Positions 10,785 through 19,746 of a stretch of DNA of 64,000 nt are shown here, piece after piece (position 1 is the stretch's first letter; each line of letters opens with the position of its first letter). This stretch comes from Micromussa lordhowensis. Lineage: Eukaryota; Cnidaria; Anthozoa; Scleractinia; Lobophylliidae. The notes below the pieces were generated by a model. That model had not been told where the DNA came from and did not search any database. It saw nothing but the letters and a program-made list of their open reading frames with translations. Where the stretch lies: assembly GCA_964020085.1 (NCBI GenBank), contig OZ026596.1:13240939-13304938 (forward strand). The letters run 5' to 3'. Position numbers and translations under genes: made by a program.

Positions 10785-11126
10785 GGGGAAAGACCAGCGT
10801 GATGGGGTGCAAAAGAGAAAGCAACAAAAAATAAGTGATTTTTTTTATAAAACAACACGCCCTAAAATTTGAGGAAGAAAGTACTCCACCTGTTAAGAAG
10901 CAGTGTCTGGAGGAGAATGAACGCAATCCACCAAAACATGGGAACAACAGTGAGAAGGTTTATGAAGAGAAAGTGCAGTTAAAATCTTCACCAGAAGGAA
11001 AAGAAAGGAATGACAACACAAGGAAAGAGAAGTATGAAACGAAGAGGCAGCGTGTCTTCAGGCCCACTGGAAAGAAGTGTATCCTTGGGTTGAGCATGTT
11101 TCCATCAACGATGTAATGTTTTGCAA
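10785..11126 (+). pseudogene. Linker with PIP-box-like motif and start of TTF-type zinc finger (frameshifted)
   Basis: Directly after the OTU frame, another frame reads KGKDQRDGVQKRKQQKISDF with the following F; QQKISDFF fits the PCNA-interacting consensus Q-x-x-I-x-x-F-F, followed by basic residues. After a one-base shift in an A run near 10866 the frame continues FEEESTPPVKKQCLEENE in a charged, probably disordered linker. A further one-base loss near 11070 is needed to read FRPT.K followed by EVYPWVEHV and MFCK. This last part matches the start of the zinc finger in ZNF862/ZMYM-like hAT proteins (FRPTW...YPW......FC..C). A donor gtatgt follows at 11130. Multiple frameshifts indicate decay. 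Confidence 0.6.
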
Positions 11127-11384
11127 GGTATGTGAGGTGCCATAAAAGAATTTGATTTCAGTCAGTCTTTGTGTTTAGGTCGAGCTTGCACAATTTTTAA
11201 TAATCAAAGGCACCATCACAAAACGTAGACTACAATACAATACTGTACAACACCGTAGGCTACTGCTATAATGACAGAAATTCTCTTTCGTGGAAAGCCA
11301 CAGCCCTACCATACCGCGGCTAGCCTTTACCTTACGAGACCTCTGGTTAACCCCTTAATACAAAGTTGTTTATGAATAGGGGTG

Positions 11385-12195
11385 TAACGATTAATCGAAT
11401 TCTCGATTAATCGCGATTATGACCGTTCGGTTCGATTCACGATTATTTGATTCCACGTTTCGATTTTAGTTCGATTTTTTGCATACCTTTCCAAAAGTGC
11501 CCTCAACGAGTCATCATTATATTGTAAACTTAGAATCCACATCTCAATAAGATGTGCGTTTTTCATTGACAATCGATCAAAGACGCTAATTTGCAGTTCT
11601 TGCGCCATGTTGCTTGGTAAAAATGTTGCCCCTCTACCACCCTTTGAGAATTTCCAAATAAGGCAAACCATGTGCGTGCTCATTGCCACGTTCTCAAACA
11701 TGGCGACGAACGACCAAGCGATTGTGAATCCGCCTGCTTCTTTTCGATCCGCAGTGTGGAAATATTATGGTTTTCCGACTAAAGACGGAACAACAGACAA
11801 GTCTAGAACTATCTGCAAAATTTGCTTCGCAACTTTCAAGTATTGTGCCGCTTCGACCTCAAGCATGAGCGCGCACTTAAAAAGTCAACACAGCATTGAT
11901 GAAAAGTCAGAAGTGTTGCAGTCAAAGACGGCAAAAGCTTCGCCGGGTACCAAAAACAGTATTGAAACTGGACAGTCAGTTCTAGAAAGAACTCAAAGAA
12001 GAACAGTGACAAATTGCATGTTTTGTATTTTTTATTGCATCCTTGAAATAGATTAATAATGTTCCTGACTTCCTGTTACTATTGTATCCTCACATTGAGA
12101 GTTTAGGGTACATGTTGTTTACATTGTGTATCATCTTGCAAGAATTAAAAATCATTAATATTTTGCATAATCGAATCGATATAATATACCAGGAT
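11385..12195 (+). mobile_element. Fragment of a second hAT element (BED zinc finger exon) inside the intron
   Basis: It begins AGGGGTGTAACGATTAATCG, typical of hAT element ends, followed by alternating ATTAATCG/TCGATTAAT words. An exon starting ATGGCGACGAACGACC at 11700 encodes a BED-type zinc finger: SAVWKYYGFPTKDGT then ICKICFATFKY and MSAHLKSQHSI, with Cys pair, His and His in the usual spacing. The frame runs to 12056 without a transposase. The right end near 12170 (ATAATCGAATCGAT) is only a degraded partner. Its insertion explains the length of the intron in the OTU-hAT gene. The minus-strand open frame over 11417-11701 is a shadow. Confidence 0.65.
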
Positions 12196-12249
12196 TTGTT
12201 TAACCAGTTTGTTGTTATAGCTGTTGACAACTGACATTTTCATTTAGGT

Positions 12250-14086
12250 ATGCCGTGCTTATCCAAACCTTTGTGATAAATCAAGTCCCCTTTTCAAAGG
12301 TGCTGGTGGTTTTGGAAAATATCGCGTACAAAGTCTCCAGTCCCATGACATATCTAGCGACCACAGAAAGTGCTTAAACAAATGGAAAATGCAGACAAAC
12401 CCCTCGCAACAATGATGAAGACAGTATCTGCAAAGTTGGATGATGAAACCAAATCAAGAATGGAAAAATTGTTCAACACTGCTCAATATGTGGCAAAGGA
12501 AGGTCTCGCATTCAAAAAATTCACAGGTTTGTGTGATCTTCAAGAGAAGAATGGTCTAGATATAGGAAATAATTATCGCAATGAAATTAAGTGTAAAGAG
12601 TTTGTGTCCAGCATTGCTGCAATTGAACAGGAGAAGTATGCAAAGGAAATCAGGGATGCCAGGTTTCTGTGTGTTTTGGCAGACGGTGCCACTGACAAGA
12701 GTGTCACAGAGCAGTTGACTGTTTTTGTACGTTATACTGATTCAAATGGGAGACCATCAACACAGTTTTCTGACCTTGTCTCTCTTCAGTCTGCCAATGC
12801 TACAGGTATAACAGATGCTATTACTAAAGGACTTGAAGCTGTACAGGTTGATAAAAGTGTGTTGAGTGAAAAGTTAGTAGGCTGCAATTTTGATGGAGCC
12901 AATGTTATGATTGGGGCCAAGGGTGGGGTGAGTAAGAAGCTGGCAGATAAAGTTAGTCACCCAATATGCATCATCCACTGTGTAGCTCACAAACTGGAAC
13001 TGGCTGTACTTGATGCTGTGAAGAGGTGCCCTTACCTTCCAACATTTGAGGACACAGTTAAAGAGGTATACAAGTTTTATTATTATTTTCCAAAATGACG
13101 AAGAGAGGTTAATGAGATTGCCAATATAATCGATGAAAATGTGGTCTATTACAGCGGTCTGCAGAAGACCAGGTGGCTGGCAAGCAGATACCGCACTATT
13201 ACTGCCTTGGAGAAGCACTACTGGTGAAGACGGGGCATGTGCCAAGGGAATTCTGAAACAATTACAGTCCGAGAAGTTTGTCAAACACCTGTACTTCTTG
13301 TTGGATGTGATGAAGATTTTGTCAGAGCTGGGTAAATCATTCCAACAGGATAAACTTTGCATAACAGACGTAGTTGCCAAACTAGAGACGACCACGACCA
13401 TGTTAGAGGAGTTGAAGCTGCAAAGGGGAGCTTATTACACAAAGGTTGTGGAGAGTTATTCTGAGGAAACGGCAGTGTTCATGTGTGGCAAGGACAAAGG
13501 ACGCCAACTAAAACTGACAAATGCAGGCAATATGCTTGATCAACAGTTTGACACTTTTCTTACGGAAGTCCTGAATTACATGAAGACAGGGTTTGGAAAT
13601 CTTCAGGAGAAACCCTACAGCTTGTTCAGAATATTCGACCCACGAGAGATGCCACAGACCCTAGTGGCCAATGGGCATAATGAAATTTGTTCCCCTGTTC
13701 AGTACTTTGGGTACCTCCTTACTGAGAAAGAGAAGGAAAACATCCTTGACCAGTAGCCCAGGCTGCGTACCAGACTCAGCAGACAAAAGGCAAACAGTCC
13801 AGTTGATGCATCTGCAAACCTTCTAGCTTCAAAACCTGACGACGTGAAAGACTGCCTCATACTTCTTGACCTTATGATGACATTGTCACCATCCACAGCC
13901 AAGTGTGAAAGGAACTTCTCGGCCATGAACCAGCTTAAGAGTAATGTACGTACACGAATCTCACAAGGAAGCTTGGCAGATTTAATGAGGGTTAGTTCCT
14001 CTGATGTTTCCACCAAGGAATACTGTCCTGGTCCTGCCATTTCCCACTGGATTTTGGATGCAAAGACAAAGAGACACATACTGTAA
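12250..14086 (+). pseudogene. hAT-superfamily transposase (ZNF862-like), C-terminal portion of the OTU-hAT gene
   Basis: After an acceptor at 12249 (catttag) the frame reads VCRAYPNLCDKSSPLF and HDISSDHRKCLNK, completing the TTF-type zinc finger begun at 11126. The hAT catalytic region follows: FLCVLADGATDKSVTEQLTV (first Asp), VGCNFDGANVMIGAKGG (second Asp), and IHCVAHKLELAV (CxxH motif). The C-terminal dimerisation region is CERNFSAMNQLKSNVRTRIS. Breaks: TGA at 13096, a stop at 13228 with a frameshift between there and ILKQLQSEKF, and TAG at 13754. The third catalytic residue lies near CERNFSAM and is present. The stops at 13096 and 13754 are compatible with C-to-T changes. The gene is dead as read, though the remaining frame is long, so decay is recent. 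Confidence 0.85.
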
Positions 14087-15047
14087 ACAGTGATTTAACT
14101 CGTGGTTCTGGAACGTTTACTGGACATCTTGTCACTTTTTAAGAACAGTACTGTTGTAAATCGACTTTGTTGACTGACATTCTTACATACACATCAGTTG
14201 TTATTGTAGCTTTGTAACACTGTTCTATTAGCGTCAAGTAGCCTTTTGTACCTTGTAAGGATTTCACGATGTAATGAGAGTATTTCAACTGGTTGTAAAT
14301 ACAGTATGCACCTCTATTTAGTATTGACATTTTCACAAGAGGTTTACCATTAATATGTAGTTTTTTGGATTGTGTTCAAAGAAAAACGTTTGCCTTATAT
14401 TTGGTTAAATAACTACAGCAGATCGTAATGAATAAATGAGGCCATTGATTTTTTAACTTACAGTGTAATTAAGAAAGGAATAATTAACAATTCTTTTTTC
14501 ATTCTGCTTGTGAAATTTTTTTTTCGGGCTAGTAAAAATGACTTTCAGGCTACTAGATGTTGGTTACAGCTTGCCCTTTAAAATTAATTTTCTTTGCACC
14601 CTGCAATATTAATTCATATTTCAACTAACTTATTGAATAAGCACGTGATATGGTACCAGTACTAGTGAATATCCTATATGTCCTGGTGTCTGACTTGATA
14701 TCCTTGAGGGGGCAATTCTGTCACTGCTTGCCATTTCAGCAATCATAAAAATTAATTTACAACTTTTAGGGTTAAAAGCAGGCCAAAATCTTGGAAGCTA
14801 ACAGTTAAAGTAGTGCACATGTCCTCATTAAAAATCCTAATATGTTCTATTTATGATAACTTACATCCTTTTAGACGATAGCAATAATGCCTTTACTGTA
14901 AACAATCTTAGCAATTTACCATAACACTGGCAGATAAGCTGCATCTTTATACTGGTAAGTTTCATAACAAATCAAGGTGCAGCTAAACTGCTGATGTTTG
15001 TAGTATATTGAAAAAGAATTGTGATATATGTTCATTTGTATTTACAG
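14087..15047. other. AT-rich non-coding stretch
   Basis: No coding signal or repeat with clear boundaries. It may be 3' untranslated and intergenic sequence of the OTU-hAT gene. Homopolymer T and A runs are common. Confidence 0.4.
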
Positions 15048-15530
15048 AAGAACAGGAAATTTTACTGGCCCATGAGTGGAGTAAAACAAAAGGGACCTTT
15101 TGCAAGAGGCAGATCAGGTGGCAAAGGAAATGCTACTTCCTCAAAGTCACGTAGTGCCTCACAGTCTCCACTGGTAACTGTACATGTGACATTGGAAGAG
15201 GCTTCAAACTCGGCAGCAGACCCTGCTTCAATTTCATCACCACCAACTACAGAAACCAGCACTGAACCAGAACTGCCAAAAGGACCACCGCCACCACCCA
15301 CAACTCCACAGAACACAACCACTGCCACAATTAACACCACCACCTTCACAGCCCTCAACTCCACAAGTCACTGACAGTACATACCCAACCTCATCACAAT
15401 CATCTTCCACAGGCACCACCAAAGGGATGAAAAAGAAAAGATTTATGTACCAGTCACTCACAATCAGGAAGTGGAAGTGTTACCAGAAAAGAGGCCAAGG
15501 AAAACAAAAAAAAAGGTTTTTGATGTATAA
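15048..15530 (+). pseudogene. Pro/Thr-rich exon-like stretch, unrecognised
   Basis: An acceptor (gtatttacag) at 15047 opens a frame KNRKFYWPMSGVKQKGPFAR, then GRSGGKGN and a Ser/Thr/Pro-rich run with PKGPPPPPTTP, ending at 15374. After one or two frame changes, similar sequence continues (PSQPSTPQVTD, then IYVPVTHNQEVEVLPEKRPR), suggesting a longer decayed exon. The order is a short basic head, a disordered linker and a basic tail. It lies just inside the right arm of the CACTA element and could belong to its accessory gene or to the OTU-hAT gene. I cannot assign a function. The glycine-rich minus-strand frames are shadows. Confidence 0.4.
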
Positions 15531-16094
15531 AGCTACATGTACAGGACATTAATTTCAAACTGGTAGAAACTTTTTCTTTCTTTCTTGTCTTAATCTGAAT
15601 TGCAAATGTTTAGATATTGTCACATTAACGTTTCAGTTTTTAGCTATGAACTAATACAAGTTTGTTTTTTTCATGTATAACGATTTTTACCAATTTTATA
15701 CCCATTTTTATCCATCCAGAGACAATAATTATTCCATACATTTTACTGTGAATAGTGACATATGCATGCATCAATACAAATTCGCTTTTAATAAATATTT
15801 TAGGTAGGGTTATTTATTAATTTTTTTATTACATGAATAAACTACCAAATGAAAACAATTACCTGTCTTGTGCATTAATGTGCAGTCTTGTTTCATTATG
15901 CATGTACATATATTAAGATTTTTTCACAGGATATATTGAAATTTCACATGGTATTTCACCCATATTTCTCTAGATCTTTCACACATCCAATTGGGTTTTC
16001 ACATTGCATTTCACATGGTATTTCACTTAGTAATAATTTTCACATCCATTTTCACAGCTACGTTACCCTGCCTTTTACATCCCATTTTCACATA

Positions 16095-17503
16095 CAGTAC
16101 CGCTCAAAAGTAAGTAGACAATCCTCGAGCCTCGAGACTCGGTACTCGATCCTCGATAGTTTCGAGTCTCGAGTCTCGAGTCTCAAGTCTCGAGTCTCGA
16201 GTTGCGAGTCGAGAAAGTTAATGAGCTTGTCGCTTGACTGATCTCTCGAGAAATTAATTGCACAAACGGGCTGCAGACTACCAGTCTTGCGAGCAATCGT
16301 TCCGCTCACTTTTGGAATCCGAAAACAAATAATAACCAAGTTGCGTGCGGCCAATTCGATTGTAAACATAGATAAGGGCACGCGGGTGTTTAGTTGTGAT
16401 CGGTTATGCTAACTGTAACCGATCACGGAAGAACATGTATTCTGGCGTTTAATATATTTTATGCCTGCACAAATTTGGTCAAATTTATTTTTAAAAGTTT
16501 GTGAGCTGCAATCTTCAATTTCAGGCCTTTCTACATTCAAAACAGCACGGTTTGTAGATCTATATTGAGAAATTAATTCTTCGAAAAGTTGAGACGGCTA
16601 GACTTTTGGTGCCACATGTTTACGGCTTGTTGAACTTGAACATACATTTTCAGTTTGCGCCATTTGCTAACTTCGCACAGTGCACAGAAGTTTTATTTAT
16701 TAATTCATGTTGGCCATTGACTTTTATTACAACTGGTGAGAGTCGTTTCTAGGGATTTGGCAACTTGGCGGGCGACAACTATCGGCAGCACACTCTGCAA
16801 ATGTCCGATGTATCTGGAACATTTTCCCGCGTCTAGTCTTTCCTGCCAGAACCGTGCGATTCCGTTCACGAGTTCGTCCTTGATGTTGAGCTTCACAGTG
16901 TTCCGTATGAAATAGTCGCTGAATTCCAACCATTTAACTTGGTTTGCTTCTCGAATTTACTGACAGTACTTAGTACTAGTCATAACCCAGCCAAGTTTCT
17001 TTCGCAGACGCTTCTGGATTGAAAACTTCAGCCCGAACTCCCAAGTAAGGGAGAGGTCATCTCATTGTTTCACTCCATTTCCGAAGAAAAAATAGGTCCG
17101 AAAAAATATTAAACCTTAATTAGTATAGTAGGTAAGTATAGTAGTCATATAACTTGTAAGGGTTGGGATAACTAAGTTTGTGATTGTAAATCTTAATTTG
17201 TAGTAGGAAATAAAGCCTGTTTAACGTTTTAAAAGGATATCATGTTTAGTCCATTATCGTATGGTCGAATGTTTTCACGCGATAACGATCGACGCGAAAC
17301 ACTTGTAGGTGTGAGCCGTACTGTATTATTTTCCCGTCGAGTAATAAATCGTTTCCTCAAAACGAGAAACGAGAAAGCCTTGTTTCTCGATCCTCGAGAC
17401 TCGATACTCAAGACTTGATCCTCGAACGTTTCGAGCATCGAGGCTCGAGGATCGAGTCTCGAGGTTCGAGTTTCGAGTGTCAACTTACTTTTGAGCGGTA
17501 CTG
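16095..17503. mobile_element. Tc1/mariner-type element A1 with CTCGAG-word arms
   Basis: Ends are CAGTACCGCTCAAAAGTAAG on the left and its reverse complement on the right (CTTACTTTTGAGCGGTACTG). TA flanks both sides (16093-94, 17504-05), the target duplication of the IS630-Tc1-mariner group. The left arm (about 16115-16215) and the right arm (about 17385-17475) consist of TCGAGTCTCGAG-type words. The interior contains a transposase remnant on the minus strand (16735-17060). Size is 1,409 bp. Confidence 0.85.
16735..17060 (-). pseudogene. Internally deleted Tc1/mariner-like transposase in A1
   Basis: One minus-strand frame reads FGLKFSIQKRLRKKLGWVMT, YCQ, a TAA stop, then IREANQVKWLEF and later GIARFWQERLDAGKCSRYIG and HLQSVLPIVV. 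The first part (RLRKKLGW...YCQ.IREAN...RLEF) is the helix-turn-helix end of an IS630-type DDE transposase. The second part (FW......KC.RYI.HL..V.P) resembles what I recall as the C-terminal tail of the same proteins in invertebrates. The catalytic DDE core that should lie between them is missing, so this is an internal deletion derivative. The TAA at the YCQ/IREAN junction adds to the loss. The assignment to the family is moderately secure; the tail assignment is from memory. Confidence 0.55.
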
Positions 17504-17879
17504 TAGTTTTCACATGGTATTTCACATGCGATGCTGTGAAATACCAAATGCGGAGCCCGTTTTCACAGGGTTTTCACATGGTATTTCACATTTCTGTGAA
17601 ATAATATAAGAAAACCCTGTGAAATCCCTGTGAAACTTTAAACAAATTTCACATGGTTTTCACGTGAACTTCACATACTTTTCACAGGGTTTCTTCCAGT
17701 AGTGAATGAAGTAAAAGAGTATACTGGCAAAATTAACAACTGACTCGCGCTCTAGCATGCAGCAAGTTATAAACGACCCTCAAGAGGTGCCGATGTTGCT
17801 TAAATCACAACTGAGATCAACTCTCCTTATTGAGTAATCTCCTGCCTCCATACTCCCCAAGCACATACACCAAATTCAT

Positions 17880-18015
17880 AAATGGCGGACCACTCAGGTA
17901 AGCCTCAGTACAGGAGCATGAAAATGAGGCAGGTGAGGATAGAATCGACAACTCCAACATGGTGATAAGTGAAGCAAAGACATCAGGAAATCAGCAGAGT
18001 TGAGAAAGGCTATTA
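17880..18015 (+). repeat. Dispersed repeat copy, 5' gene-like fragment (MADHSGKP...)
   Basis: ATGGCGGACCACTCAGGTAA starts a short frame MADHSGKPQYRSMKMRQVRI. A homologous copy lies in inverted orientation at about 19430-19600. The alignment covers GGTGAGGATAGAATC and CAACTCCAACATGG with scattered differences and small indels. It may be a duplicated first exon or a repeat end. Confidence 0.5.
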
Positions 18016-19429
18016 TGAAGCAAATCCTGCGCTGTGATTAGCTACCCGATCAGGCAATCTTGCCCACTCGGGACTACCAGCCATGTCCTGCAAGTAAAAT
18101 TTCCCCAAAAGCCATAATAACAAATATTTTATTAACCAAGCTTCTTTTGGTCAAGATGGCTGAATTTTGGACTGATTTTTTTTTTGCGAGTTTATGGACC
18201 TTGACTTTGACTCGATCCATAAACATGCAAAAAAGAACATGCCATCTTGACCTCAATAACCCATATATATTTTGTTTTGGCAGCGATTTAGGTGTGATCG
18301 TAAAAACACAGCTCGTAAGTTGACATTATGTTTTCCGAGGTTTACATCAAATGATGCGGATCCTCTGACAACTATAAGTACATAGAGGGGGTAAGTTTCT
18401 GAAGAAACTATGGTGCTGCATCGGTGAGGAGTATCAAAAGATAATTGACTTGATGTGAATCGGCCACCATAAAGAGATTCGAAAGCTGATGCTTCAAGCG
18501 AATTCGCCATGACAACGGGCTAACGCGCAAAGCATCAGCTTTTGAATCTCTTTACGGTGGCCAATTCAAATCTGCAACATTTGCTCTGGTAAAAAAGATT
18601 ACAAGTGTGCAAACACTACTATTTTTCGTAGCTGCAAGTTTTAAATGAAAAGAGACTTCTTGGAGATGGATATTTGACGGATTTTTAAAAGCAAAGGACT
18701 ATGAAAACAATTTTCAGTGGTGCTATCACAGGAATATGAAATATAACACTCTTCATTTGACAACACTACATTTAGATGCTTATAGGTTGCTTTTTACATT
18801 ATGTATGACCAAAAAATTGTATCACCTTAGCAACAAATAAATTTTAGAAGAATAAGAAAAATATCTGAGGTCACCTGTTACTTCAAGTAATTCATGCCAT
18901 AGGTAAAATTGGTTACTGTGGCTTATATGTTGAAAATGGTTTGGGAGCAGAACTGCAAATCGAAAATTCTAAATGTTGAATGTACCCTAAATTGTTAAAT
19001 TGGTGAATCACAGCATCCCTTACCAGTGAGTGATGAAATTGAAAATAAAGAAAATCAAGCCTGCCCGCAACAAGGTGGCTGATAAGGTCAATAAAATTAG
19101 TTGCAAAATGACCAAGCATGATACTGAAGTTAAAAGCTATCTAGAATGAAAATTGCTAGGCCTCCTGCTTAATAATTTAAATTTTGGTAAAGTGTTAATT
19201 AGAACTTAACATGCATGTCATGAAAAGAGGCAAATGTCTAAAGAAAACAAAATACGGAGGGGATCTTAGGATTTGTATTGTAAGCGGAAAATAGCAACAC
19301 ATAATCTTATATTATTTTATTGTCTGACAGATTCAATGTAAATATACTGTTGCCTTACAAAATATGCTTTCATGATCACAATTAATTGGCTGCCAAAACA
19401 AAAGATTAGCTTTTCTCAACTCTGCTTGT
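18016..19429. other. Non-coding stretch
   Basis: Apart from the hairpin at 18458-18569, I see no coding signal or recognisable element. Short open frames lack splice-site support. Confidence 0.35.
18458..18569. repeat. Hairpin with about 40-bp arms; possible retroelement tail
   Basis: GAATCGGCCACCATAAAGAG and its continuation to GCTGATGC pair with GCATCAGC... CTCTTTACGGTGGCCAATTC. The loop contains GACAACGGGCTAACGC. This resembles, from memory, a tail motif common in cnidarian Penelope-type elements that has a hammerhead-like core (CTGACGA...GAAA). Here the core is degraded (ATGACAA, CAAA), so only the hairpin itself is certain. Confidence 0.5.
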
Positions 19430-19605
19430 TTCCTTCCCACTACACTAGCTTCAGGAATATCACTTTCCTTTAGTAAAGCTGGAGCAGTAGACATCTCCAC
19501 TTCAGTTATTGCCATATTGGAGTCGGGGATTCTATCCTCACCCACCTCGTTTACATTTTCTTGTACCAAGGCTTACCCGAATGGTCCGCCATTTCTGAAT
19601 TTTGT
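19430..19605 (-). repeat. Inverted partner of the 17880-18015 repeat
   Basis: On the minus strand ATGGCGGACCATTCGGGTAA at about 19590 begins the same gene-like fragment (MADHSGKPWYKK), and a frame continues with EDRIPDSNMAITEVEMSTAP. Divergence from the plus-strand copy includes frame-changing indels, so at most one copy can be coding. Confidence 0.5.
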
Positions 19606-19746
19606 GTATTGAAGCATGAATCATTGAAGAACATTGCCAATGGAACAATAGTATGATGACAACCACTAGTGGAAGAAAAAATGTCAAAGTGAAGTTTACT
19701 TTGCTCATTTTGTGAATGTGCATCATTGGATTATGATATACACTTA

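Larger units (their letters stand above)
2944..17704. mobile_element. Large CACTA/EnSpm-type DNA transposon
   Basis: The left end starts CACTACTGGGAGCAACCCTG and the right end, read in reverse, starts CACTACTGGAAGAAACCCTG; similarity continues for about 55 bases (AAAAG..TGTGAAGT..A.GTGAAAACCATGTGAA). Both arms are packed with GTGAAA words in inverted orientation. CACTA termini, subterminal word arrays and minus-strand DUF4218 exons at 6933-7094 and 9761-9961 all agree with the CACTA superfamily. Flanking triplets are TAT on the left and AAT on the right, so a 3-bp target duplication is not cleanly preserved. Nested elements at 3267-4848, 5757-6082, 11385-12195 and 16095-17503 enlarge it to 14.8 kb. 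The transposase is broken, so the copy is not autonomous. Confidence 0.75.
15915..17704. repeat. CACTA right subterminal array, word TTTCACATGG / TTTCACAGGG
   Basis: The array is the inverted counterpart of 2944-5110: words TTTCACATGG, TTTCACAGGG and TTTTCACA recur at 15938-16095 and 17506-17690, broken by the element 16095-17503. Confidence 0.75.

Noticed and set aside
15062..15461. Gly/Val- and Cys-rich minus-strand open frames
   Set aside because: They are the complement of the Pro/Thr-rich plus-strand stretch and have no motif.
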